From: Frigidibacter sp. SD6-1
Lineage (GTDB): Bacteria; Pseudomonadota; Alphaproteobacteria; Rhodobacterales; Rhodobacteraceae
Reading direction: 5' to 3'
DNA: 64,000 nt
Assembly: GCF_030143255.1 (NCBI RefSeq)
Contig: NZ_JARJNR010000001.1
Location: forward strand, 434,001-498,000
The notes under the pieces: generated by a model
Databases searched by the model: none
Seen by the model: only the letters and a program-made list of their open reading frames with translations
What the model was told of the DNA's origin: nothing
Program-made: the position numbers and the translations under genes
Part shown: positions 55,544 through 61,716 of the stretch, one piece after another
How the letters are laid out: every line of letters begins with the position of its first letter
How positions within the stretch are numbered: the first letter of the stretch is position 1

Positions 55544-56224
55544 TCAGACTTCCTTTACCTTGTACTGTTTCGGCATGCGCAGGCCCGCCTTGGCGATCTC
55601 TGCCTGCAGCGCGTCGGACATGAAGATTTGGCCGCCGGTGATCTGCTGGTCGCGCCACAGATGGGCCCCGCCGGTCACCGCCTTTGACAGGGCAATCCCG
55701 GCACAACCCGCCTTCGACTCACGGATCCTGTACAAAATCACCCCGGGGTAGATCTCCCCCCCACTCCAGCATTCCCTGTCGCTCGCCTCGGGCAGGAAGG
55801 CGTTCAGATGGCGATGGATGACCAGCCCGTGGAAATCCCTGGGGTAGACCTGGTCTTTCGGCATGCTGACCGTCATCGGCCAGAATTGATGCACCCCCGG
55901 CTCCAGCCGCTCGATGATCTCTTTCATCGCGCCGTCGACAGCCAGAATCCCCGCAGGCAGGATCCAGGAGGCGAGGTTGCGTTCGGTCTTGTCGGTGCGA
56001 AATTCCCGGGGCAATTCCTGCGGGGCGAGCAGGCCCTTGTCCTCGTCGAACTTCCTGGTGAATGCCAGCCCGCTATATTCGTCTACCTTCATGCCCTGCG
56101 CGATCTTCTCCGCGTCCGACATTTCGGTCCAGAAATAGCGCTCCCGCGCCTCGCGCCAGCCCACGAAACTTCCAAAGGGTTGATAATCACCCATCCCCGA
56201 CGGTCGCATCACTGCCCATGCCAT
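55544..56224 (-). CDS. Imm11-like immunity protein, copy 2
   Basis: 226 residues from ATG 56224, with GAGGAGA upstream. It is closely related to the protein encoded at 56472-57149: both begin MAWAVMRPSGMGDY, share APQELPREFRTDKTERNLASW, then MKEIIERLEPGVHQFWP, VSMPKDQVYP and a C-terminal SDALQAEIAKAGLRMPKQYK. The LEPGVHxFxP segment and the closing pattern fit the Imm11 (formerly DUF1629) family of immunity proteins that neutralise polymorphic toxins. It overlaps the preceding small ORF by 16 bp, suggesting coupled translation. No full-length toxin lies in the window. Confidence 0.68.
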   Translation of the reverse strand: MAWAVMRPSGMGDYQPFGSFVGWREARERYFWTEMSDAEKIAQGMKVDEYSGLAFTRKFDEDKGLLAPQELPREFRTDKTERNLASWILPAGILAVDGAMKEIIERLEPGVHQFWPMTVSMPKDQVYPRDFHGLVIHRHLNAFLPEASDRECWSGGEIYPGVILYRIRESKAGCAGIALSKAVTGGAHLWRDQQITGGQIFMSDALQAEIAKAGLRMPKQYKVKEV

Positions 56225-56469
56225 CTCAATTCTCCTCTGCTGGCGGGAAAACCGGCGCCATGATGCACGCGGGCGGCTCCGCTTCGGACAATTTCGCCAA
56301 GCTGGGCAGCCCCGACCATGCTCATATGGCGCGGGTCGTAATTATACCCCGCACTGCCCTTCCAGCCCGGAAAGCTTTCTGCCATCAGGTCCTGAAACCA
56401 GGGTTCGCGCTGAATCTGGATCGCAATCAGATCATGCGCCGACAGACCATGGTTCAAGGTATTCCCCAT
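56209..56469 (-). CDS. Small ORF, AHH-toxin-tip-like (duplicate copy 1)
   Basis: 86 residues from ATG 56469, with AAGGAAG upstream and 2 nt after the stop of the first Imm11-like gene. It contains LSAHDLIAIQI and QREPWFQDLMAESFPGWKG, then AGYNYDPRHM; the last 20 residues run into DNA that is otherwise the leader of the second immunity gene, so its C-terminus is a fusion created by the duplication. The same leader sequence before the first immunity gene encodes a matching tail (VYHGAGFPASRGEMRW) with no ORF in front. The AHH-like reading is an inference from AHDLI-x-I and the FQDL block. Confidence 0.55.
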   Translation of the reverse strand: MGNTLNHGLSAHDLIAIQIQREPWFQDLMAESFPGWKGSAGYNYDPRHMSMVGAAQLGEIVRSGAARVHHGAGFPASRGELRWHGQ

Positions 56470-56471
56470 TC

Positions 56472-57149
56472 TCAGACTTCCTTGGCCTTGTAATGTTTCG
56501 GCATCCGCAGGCCCGCCTTCGCGATCTCGGCCTGCAGCAGGTCCGACATGAAGATCCCGCGACCGCTAAACCGCGATTCGCGCCACAGATGCGCCCCGCC
56601 GATCACCGCCTTCGACAGGGCGATCCCGGCATATCCCGCCTTCGATTCGCGTATCACGCTGTAGAGGATGTTCCCGGGCGTCGGCTGAAAGCTCCTCCAG
56701 GCTTCCGGGGTGCTTGCCTCGGGCAGGAAGGCTGGCAGATGGCGGCGGATCACCAACCCATAGTAATTCTTGGGATAGACCTGGTCCTTGGGCATGCTGA
56801 CCTTGATCGGCCAGAAAAGATGCACCCCCGGTTCCACCCGTTCGATGATCTCCTTCATCGCCTCGTCGATGGCCAGAATGCCAAGCAGGAGCCAGGAGGC
56901 GAGGTTGCGCTCGGTCTTGTCGGTGCGAAATTCCCGCGGCAGTTCCTGCGGGGCGATGGGTCCCAGGTCACGGCTGAACTTGAGGACGAAATCCAGACTG
57001 GAAAAATGCTTCTCTATGCCCATCGCGATCTTGTCCGCTTCGGGCATCTCATTCTTGTAATAGTGCTTGAGCGCCTCGTCCCAGCCCACAAGCTCTCCGT
57101 ACGGGTGATAATCACCCATCCCCGACGGTCGCATCACTGCCCATGCCAT
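56472..57149 (-). CDS. Imm11-like immunity protein, copy 1
   Basis: 225 residues from ATG 57149, with AGAGGAG 7 nt upstream. Same family as copy 2 (MKEIIERVEPGVHLFWPIKVSMPKDQVYP, SKAVIGGAHLWRE, FMSDLLQAEIAKAGLRMPKHYKAKEV). Differences cluster in residues 20-60 and around residue 160, as expected if the two protect against different toxin variants. Copy 1 is preceded by a short unexplained frame at 57216-57392. The pair and the small ORFs are slightly less GC-rich than neighbouring genes by eye, suggesting acquisition; this was not computed. Confidence 0.68.
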   Translation of the reverse strand: MAWAVMRPSGMGDYHPYGELVGWDEALKHYYKNEMPEADKIAMGIEKHFSSLDFVLKFSRDLGPIAPQELPREFRTDKTERNLASWLLLGILAIDEAMKEIIERVEPGVHLFWPIKVSMPKDQVYPKNYYGLVIRRHLPAFLPEASTPEAWRSFQPTPGNILYSVIRESKAGYAGIALSKAVIGGAHLWRESRFSGRGIFMSDLLQAEIAKAGLRMPKHYKAKEV

Positions 57150-57215
57150 CTCATCTCTCCTCTGCTGGCGGGAAAACCGGCGCCATGATAGACGCCGGGC
57201 GACGCGCGGCAATCC

Positions 57216-57392
57216 TCACGCCGCCGAACCGTCCGCCGCCACCCCTGCCTGCGCCGCCCCGATCTTTCTCAGCATCTCGGCGTCGATCAGCCCGCCGATC
57301 TGGGGATGCATCCTGAGGTCGCCTTCCTTCACCACCTGGCGGAAGTTGGCGATGACGCGCCCGGTCGTGGCGCGGTCGGGACCGCGCGCCAA
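57216..57392 (-). CDS. Possible small or remnant gene upstream of the immunity island
   Basis: A frame open from about 57452 to a TGA at 57216. It has very GC-rich third positions like real genes here, and would encode ATTGRVIANFRQVVKEGD, then LRMHPQIGGLIDAEMLRKIG, ending AAQAGVAADGSAA. The only start candidates are TTG 57392 and CTG codons, with no good ribosome site, and the first bases overlap the end of the DUF2127 gene. It may be a 58-residue protein or the 3' stump of a gene cut when the island arrived. No family recognised. Confidence 0.35.
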   Translation of the reverse strand: MARGPDRATTGRVIANFRQVVKEGDLRMHPQIGGLIDAEMLRKIGAAQAGVAADGSAA

Positions 57393-57394
57393 TC

Positions 57395-57904
57395 TCAGGC
57401 CATCCGCCTCAAGCGGCCATATTCCCGCCCGACCAGCCAGATCATGAATGTGTCAAAACCGCAGAGCATCAGGAGATAGACCGAATGGGTGCGGGTGAAC
57501 TCGATGCCCTGATAGACGACGAAGGCGGCGAGGAGCGTCATGGCGGCGGGGTAGGCCCAGCGGACCTTGCGGGCGAGAAGGCTTACCATCACGAGCTTCA
57601 GGAGCCCGTGCATCACGAGGTAGAAATAGTAGAAATTGTCGGCGGGCATCAGGGGAAGGTGCTGGGCCTGTTCGGCCAGCGTCCGCACCACGGGGTCGTC
57701 GGCGTCCTGCGTCAGGTCGTGCTGCGTCAGCCAATCGATCGAGCTTTCGACCGGCAGCTCCGGCGCCGCTGGGAACTGCGCCCGCACCCAAAGCCAGGCA
57801 CCAACCGCCGCTTCGACAGTCGCGAGGCTGCCCTTGACCGCGAGCGTGGCGGTGAACAGCCGGTGCAGCAGCCCCTGAGCCCAGGCTGCGGTCTGGCGGA
57901 CCAT
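57395..57904 (-). CDS. DUF2127-type membrane protein
   Basis: 169 residues from ATG 57904. It starts with LHRLFTATLAVKGSLATVEAAVGAWLWV, has NFYYFYLVMHGLLKLVMVSLLARKVRWAYPAAMTLLAAFVVYQ and ends LLMLCGFDTFMIWLVGREYGRLRR, giving about four helices in the order of DUF2127 proteins, whose function is unknown. It follows gpt by 6 bp on the same strand and is probably the third gene of the fabI-gpt run. Confidence 0.8.
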   Translation of the reverse strand: MVRQTAAWAQGLLHRLFTATLAVKGSLATVEAAVGAWLWVRAQFPAAPELPVESSIDWLTQHDLTQDADDPVVRTLAEQAQHLPLMPADNFYYFYLVMHGLLKLVMVSLLARKVRWAYPAAMTLLAAFVVYQGIEFTRTHSVYLLMLCGFDTFMIWLVGREYGRLRRMA

Positions 57905-57910
57905 GATGGG

Positions 57911-58417
57911 TCAGTCTTTCCCGCGATAGGGTTCGACATATTGCAGCGCCATGTCCCAGGGGAAGAAGATCCAGGTGTCCTGGCTGACCTCTGTGATGTA
58001 AGTGTCCACCATCCCACGACCCTCGGGCTTGGCGTAGACCGTGGCGAAATGCGCCTTGGGATAGAGATTGCGCACCAGTTCCAGCGTCTTGCCGGTATCG
58101 ACGAGGTCATCGACGATCAGCACGCCCTCGCCGTCGTCGCCCATGATGTCGGCCTGCGGCGCCTTGATCACGCGCGGCATCGTCTGTTCCTGATGGTTGT
58201 AGGACTTGACCGAGATCGTATCGACGACGCGGATATCGAGCTCGCGCGAGACGATCATCGCAGGCGCCATGCCGCCGCGCGTGATCGCCACGACAGCGCG
58301 CCAGGCGCCGTTGTCCGGGCCCTTGCCGTCCAGCCGCCAGGCCAGTGCGCGGGCATCGCGGTGAATCTGGTCCCAGCTGACGTGGAACCCTTTCTCGTGC
58401 GGAAGACGATCGCGCAT
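57911..58417 (-). CDS. gpt: Xanthine phosphoribosyltransferase
   Basis: 168 residues from ATG 58417, with AAGGAGG upstream, immediately after the fabI stop codon. It salvages xanthine (and guanine) with PRPP. The PRPP motif is [36 protein letters not shown] carries the PPi loop, and the C-terminal [17 protein letters not shown] is the hood typical of Gpt (FPWE in E. coli). Length is slightly above the 152-residue E. coli enzyme. Confidence 0.93.
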   Translation of the reverse strand: MRDRLPHEKGFHVSWDQIHRDARALAWRLDGKGPDNGAWRAVVAITRGGMAPAMIVSRELDIRVVDTISVKSYNHQEQTMPRVIKAPQADIMGDDGEGVLIVDDLVDTGKTLELVRNLYPKAHFATVYAKPEGRGMVDTYITEVSQDTWIFFPWDMALQYVEPYRGKD

Positions 58418-58418
58418 C

Positions 58419-59243
58419 TCAGCCCTCCTTGCGGCCGGTGACCACGTCGATATCGGGCGCATCGACCGACTTCATGCCAACGACATGATAGCCGCAATCG
58501 ACATGGTGCACCTCGCCCGTCACGCCCGAGCCGAGATCGGACAGAAGATAGAGCGCCGACTTGCCGACCTCTTCCTGATTGACATTGCGGCGCAAGGGCG
58601 AGTTCAGTTCGTTCCATTTCAGGATATAGCGGAAATCGCCGATGCCGCTTGCCGCCAGAGTCTTGATCGGCCCCGCAGAGATGGCGTTGCAGCGGATGCC
58701 GTCCTTGCCGAGGTCTTCGGCGATATAGCGCACCGAAGCCTCGAGCGCCGCCTTGGCCACCCCCATCACATTGTAATGCGGCATCACCCGTTCGGCGCCG
58801 TAGTATGTGAGGGTGAGGAGTGACCCGCCATCCGGCATCATCGCGGCGGCGCGGCGACAGACTGCGGTGAAGGAATAGACGGAAATATCCATCGTCATTC
58901 GGAAATTGTCGGGGCCAGTATCGACATAGCGGCCGCGAAGTTCGTTCTTGTCCGAAAAACCAATGGCATGGACAACGAAGTCCAGCTTGCCCCAGGCGGA
59001 TTGCAAGTGGTCGAACAGACGGTCGAGCGATCCTTCGTCCGCAACGTCACATTCGACGATCTGTGTGCAGCCGATATCCGCCGCCAGCGGCTGGACGCGC
59101 TTCAGAAGCGCATCGCCTTGATAAGACAGGGCAATCTCTGCGCCTTCAGTGGCGCAGGCCTTGGCGATCCCCCAGGCGATCGACTTGTCGTTCGCAAGCC
59201 CCATGATCAGGCCGCGCTTGCCTGCCATCAGTCCGTTTGCCAT
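58419..59243 (-). CDS. fabI: Enoyl-[acyl-carrier-protein] reductase (NADH)
   Basis: 274 residues from ATG 59243. It completes each cycle of fatty acid elongation. NADH-binding segments are [22 protein letters not shown] and the catalytic Tyr-x6-Lys pair is in [32 protein letters not shown] (the second Tyr, then Lys). [15 protein letters not shown] is the substrate loop. It is the first gene of a run with gpt and the DUF2127 gene, and is divergent from pdxH across 108 bp. Confidence 0.96.
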   Translation of the reverse strand: MANGLMAGKRGLIMGLANDKSIAWGIAKACATEGAEIALSYQGDALLKRVQPLAADIGCTQIVECDVADEGSLDRLFDHLQSAWGKLDFVVHAIGFSDKNELRGRYVDTGPDNFRMTMDISVYSFTAVCRRAAAMMPDGGSLLTLTYYGAERVMPHYNVMGVAKAALEASVRYIAEDLGKDGIRCNAISAGPIKTLAASGIGDFRYILKWNELNSPLRRNVNQEEVGKSALYLLSDLGSGVTGEVHHVDCGYHVVGMKSVDAPDIDVVTGRKEG

Positions 59244-59351
59244 ATCTGTCCCCGCGCCTGATCCTTGTGGGCGAAGCTTTAGGGCAAGTTCCGGACTGCT
59301 TCAAGGGCGGGGCGGTCCGCGCCCGCCAACCGAAATCAAGAGAAGAAGACC

Positions 59352-59963
59352 ATGGACGCAGGCGACAGAACCGGGATTTTCGCAGGCGACAATCCGTTCG
59401 CCATTGCGCGCAGCTGGCTTGCCGAAGCCGAGGGAAGCGAGCCGAACGACCCCAACGCGATCGCGCTGGCGACCGTGGACGCTGACGGGCTTCCGAACGT
59501 ACGGATGGTGCTCTTGAAAGAAATCACCGATCAGGACTTCGTCTTCTACACCAACTACGGTTCCGCCAAGGCCCGCGAGATCGAGGGCGCGGGGAAAGCC
59601 GCTTTCGTCATGCATTGGAAGAGCTTGCGCCGCCAGCTTCGCGTACGCGGTGTCGTCCGGCGCGAGGAGGGCAGCGAGGCGGACGCCTACTTCGCCTCGC
59701 GCTCGCTCAAAAGCAGACTCGGCGCCTGGGCATCGAAACAATCCGAACCGCTTGCATCACGGGCCGCGTTAATGGCAGAAGTGGCGCGGGTGACTGTGAG
59801 TATGGGGGTGAATCCTCCAAGACCGCCTTTTTGGGGCGGGTTCAGATTGTGTCCGCTGGAGGTCGAGTTCTGGGCGGATGGTGCGTTTAGGCTTCATGAT
59901 CGTTTCCAGTGGCGACGCGATAGGGTCGCTGACAAGTGGGACGTCAAGAGGCTCAACCCATAG
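59352..59963 (+). CDS. pdxH: Pyridoxamine 5'-phosphate oxidase
   Basis: 203 residues from ATG 59352, with AGAGAAG upstream. It makes pyridoxal phosphate from pyridoxine or pyridoxamine phosphate using FMN. Conserved parts: [73 protein letters not shown] and the C-terminal [19 protein letters not shown]...W. Length is normal. It is divergent from fabI and is followed 77 bp later by the cold-shock gene. Confidence 0.95.
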   Translation: MDAGDRTGIFAGDNPFAIARSWLAEAEGSEPNDPNAIALATVDADGLPNVRMVLLKEITDQDFVFYTNYGSAKAREIEGAGKAAFVMHWKSLRRQLRVRGVVRREEGSEADAYFASRSLKSRLGAWASKQSEPLASRAALMAEVARVTVSMGVNPPRPPFWGGFRLCPLEVEFWADGAFRLHDRFQWRRDRVADKWDVKRLNP

Positions 59964-60040
59964 TACGAGTAGAGAGGTAGAAGGTCCCGGTGCCTTTGAA
60001 GAGCAGGCCGAGGGAACAGTAGGATGGAAAGTCGTTGACG

Positions 60041-60574
60041 ATGACGGAACAAGAAGAGGCGCACCGCGTGGTCAAGGGCCGCGTGAAGTGGTTTGACGCC
60101 TCCAAGGGCTTTGGCTTCATTATCGCCGACGAAGGGCTCGGCGATATTCTCCTGCATGCCAATGTGCTCAGGAACTTCGGTCAGGGTTCGGTCGCCGACA
60201 ATGCCCATATCACCGTGAAGATTCAGCAGACCGCGCGTGGCCATCAGGCCACCGAAGTGATCGAGATCGCGCCCCCCGAAGAGGAGGAGCGCGCGCCGAT
60301 CGAGGATCTGGGCATGAGCGATGCCGCCACGATCGCCGCTCTGCCGCTGGAGCCCGCGCGGGTGAAATGGTTCGACAAGGGCAAAGGCTTTGGTTTTGCA
60401 AATGTTTTCGGCCGACCTGAAGACGTGTTCATCCATATCGAGGTGCTGCGGCGATCAGGTTTTGCCGATCTCGCGCCCGGCGAGGCGGTCGGGCTGCGTG
60501 TGATCGAGGGCAAGCGCGGCCGGATGGCCGCCATGGTGACGAGTTGGGAAAGCGCCATTCGAGATCGCAAGTAG
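60041..60574 (+). CDS. Double cold-shock-domain protein
   Basis: 177 residues from ATG 60041; an in-frame TTG at 60035 is an alternative. Two cold-shock domains are present: residues about 12-75 (VKGRVKWFDASKGFGFIIADEG, with the RNP1-like KGFGFI) and about 106-170 (ARVKWFDKGKGFGFANVFG, then DVFIHIEVL). An acidic linker (PPEEEERAPIED) joins them. It should bind single-stranded nucleic acid. Tandem-domain CSPs of this size are common in Rhodobacterales. Its 3' end overlaps the DUF192 gene by 31 bp, so the two are coupled. Confidence 0.92.
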   Translation: MTEQEEAHRVVKGRVKWFDASKGFGFIIADEGLGDILLHANVLRNFGQGSVADNAHITVKIQQTARGHQATEVIEIAPPEEEERAPIEDLGMSDAATIAALPLEPARVKWFDKGKGFGFANVFGRPEDVFIHIEVLRRSGFADLAPGEAVGLRVIEGKRGRMAAMVTSWESAIRDRK

Positions 60575-61044
60575 CGCTTGCGGCGCTGTGGCTGATCTGC
60601 GCCACCGAAAGGGGCGCCGCCGAAACCGCTTGTTCAGAGAGCAGGGTTGATCTGCGTTGGCCGGATGGCGGCGCCGTCTTCACGGTCGAGGTCGCCGATG
60701 ACGATGCGGAGCGGCGCCTCGGACTGATGAACCGCGACCGTATGTCGGCTGGCCATGGCATGCTCTTCGTCTATGACACGCCGCGGACCGTCGCCTTCTG
60801 GATGAAGAATACCCGCATACCGCTCGACATGATTTTCGTCGGCGCCGATGGCAGGGTGCGCAAGGTGCATGAGAGTGCCGAGCCGCTCGACGAAACGCCG
60901 ATACCGGGCGGCGAGGACATCCAGTTCGTGCTCGAGATCAACGGCGGCCTTGCGCGACGGCTGGGAATCACCCCCGGCGCCGAACTGCGCCATCCGGCGA
61001 TTGATTCGGATGTCGCCGCCTGGGTCTGTGACGCCAAGTCCTGA
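60544..61044 (+). CDS. DUF192 family exported protein
   Basis: 166 residues from TTG 60544, chosen because it gives a signal peptide (SQVALAALWLICATERGAAETA) and no ATG or GTG exists before the domain. The DUF192 domain is clear: FTVEVADDDAERRLGLMNRDRMSAGHGMLFVYDTPRTVAFWMKNTRIPLDMIFVGADGRV, ending VLEINGG. The family is exported and of unknown function. The start lies 31 bp inside the cold-shock gene, an unusually long overlap. tRNA-Pro follows 89 bp later. Confidence 0.86.
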   Translation: MGKRHSRSQVALAALWLICATERGAAETACSESRVDLRWPDGGAVFTVEVADDDAERRLGLMNRDRMSAGHGMLFVYDTPRTVAFWMKNTRIPLDMIFVGADGRVRKVHESAEPLDETPIPGGEDIQFVLEINGGLARRLGITPGAELRHPAIDSDVAAWVCDAKS

Positions 61045-61133
61045 GACCTGCCGGTTCGCCGCGCGGGTTTTCAACGGGCGCCGGGCACTGCGGGCTTCCC
61101 ATTGCGGCGTCGACCGGCTAGAGGGATGGCAAT

Positions 61134-61210
61134 CGGGGCGTAGCGCAGTCTGGTAGCGCGACGGTTTTGGGTACCGTAGGCCGGGGGTTCGAATCCTCTC
61201 GCCCCGACCA
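61134..61210 (+). tRNA. tRNA-Pro (anticodon TGG)
   Basis: 77 nt including the encoded CCA end. The acceptor stem is CGGGGCG with CGCCCCG (7 bp), the D-arm contains TAGCGCAGTCTGGTAGC, the anticodon loop reads TTTTGGGTA with anticodon TGG, and the T-arm has GGTTCGAATCC. All expected invariant positions are present. Confidence 0.95.
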
Positions 61211-61716
61211 TTCATCAGCCATCATGCGCCCTGTCCGCGCCCTCTCCGTCACAGGCCCGGCGTCCAGACTGTCATCTTTCTGCAATTGTCTTCGACTAGG
61301 CATCAAGGCGTTAACGAAGGTTGACGCCTGTGGACAAATTCAAGCATTGCCTCAGAGACCAGCGTCAAACCTCGATCATGCTTGGAAAATCCGGTTCCGC
61401 CTCGCGTCGACTGGTCTGTGCATGAATCGGCCTCGGTCGGAACCCGGCCCGTCGCGGCGGCGGGGTCAATGAAAATTTCGCCCCGGCAAGCCAAATTTCC
61501 TCGTTGACGTCCCTGCCGATTTTACGCCACTTTGTGTGGGCTGAGAGGGGCAGATACCATATCTAGTATGCCGCAACCGCGGTCGTTATGTTCGAAGCGA
61601 GTCTGGCGCGCGGTTGGTGCGGCGGGCGGCTGTTTTTCCTGACCTCGGCAAAGACGGCGCGACGCACCCTTTAGAGGAGCGGAGACGCCACAGAAAAAAC
61701 TTGACCGGGGGCAGAG
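61211..61716. other. Intergenic region between tRNA-Pro and nrdJ
   Basis: 506 bp without a supported gene. Noted: a hairpin AGGCGT...ACGCCT (61306-61329) with inner AAC/GTT pairing, and the NrdR-like boxes at 61524-61569. No cobalamin-riboswitch B12 box was found although nrdJ needs the cofactor. The nrdJ promoter should be near the boxes, but no strong -35/-10 pair stood out. Confidence 0.5.
61524..61569 (+). promoter_or_regulatory. nrdR box: NrdR-like boxes upstream of nrdJ
   Basis: ATACCATATCTAGTAT (61554-61569) matches 12 of 16 positions of the NrdR box consensus (acaCwAtATaTwGtgt, from memory). A second, weaker site ACGCCACTTTGTGTGG (61524-61539, 9 of 16) starts 30 bp upstream, close to the 31-32 bp spacing of paired NrdR boxes. 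They are about 150-190 bp before the nrdJ start. Confidence 0.5.

Larger units (their letters stand above)
55433..57189. repeat. Direct tandem duplication of the Imm11/small-ORF unit
   Basis: Several exact matches share one offset: 56181-56227 equals 57106-57152 (47 bp, offset 925), TCTCCTCTGCTGG and following bases at 56231 equal those at 57156 (offset 925), and the 61-bp block at 55433-55493 equals 56355-56415 (offset 922). The unit is leader, immunity gene, small ORF. Identity is patchy: leaders and small-ORF cores are nearly identical while parts of the immunity genes have diverged. Confidence 0.85.

Noticed and set aside
61211-61716. Cobalamin riboswitch before nrdJ
   Set aside because: Searched by eye for a B12 box and flanking stems; none found. 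NrdR-like boxes explain control better.
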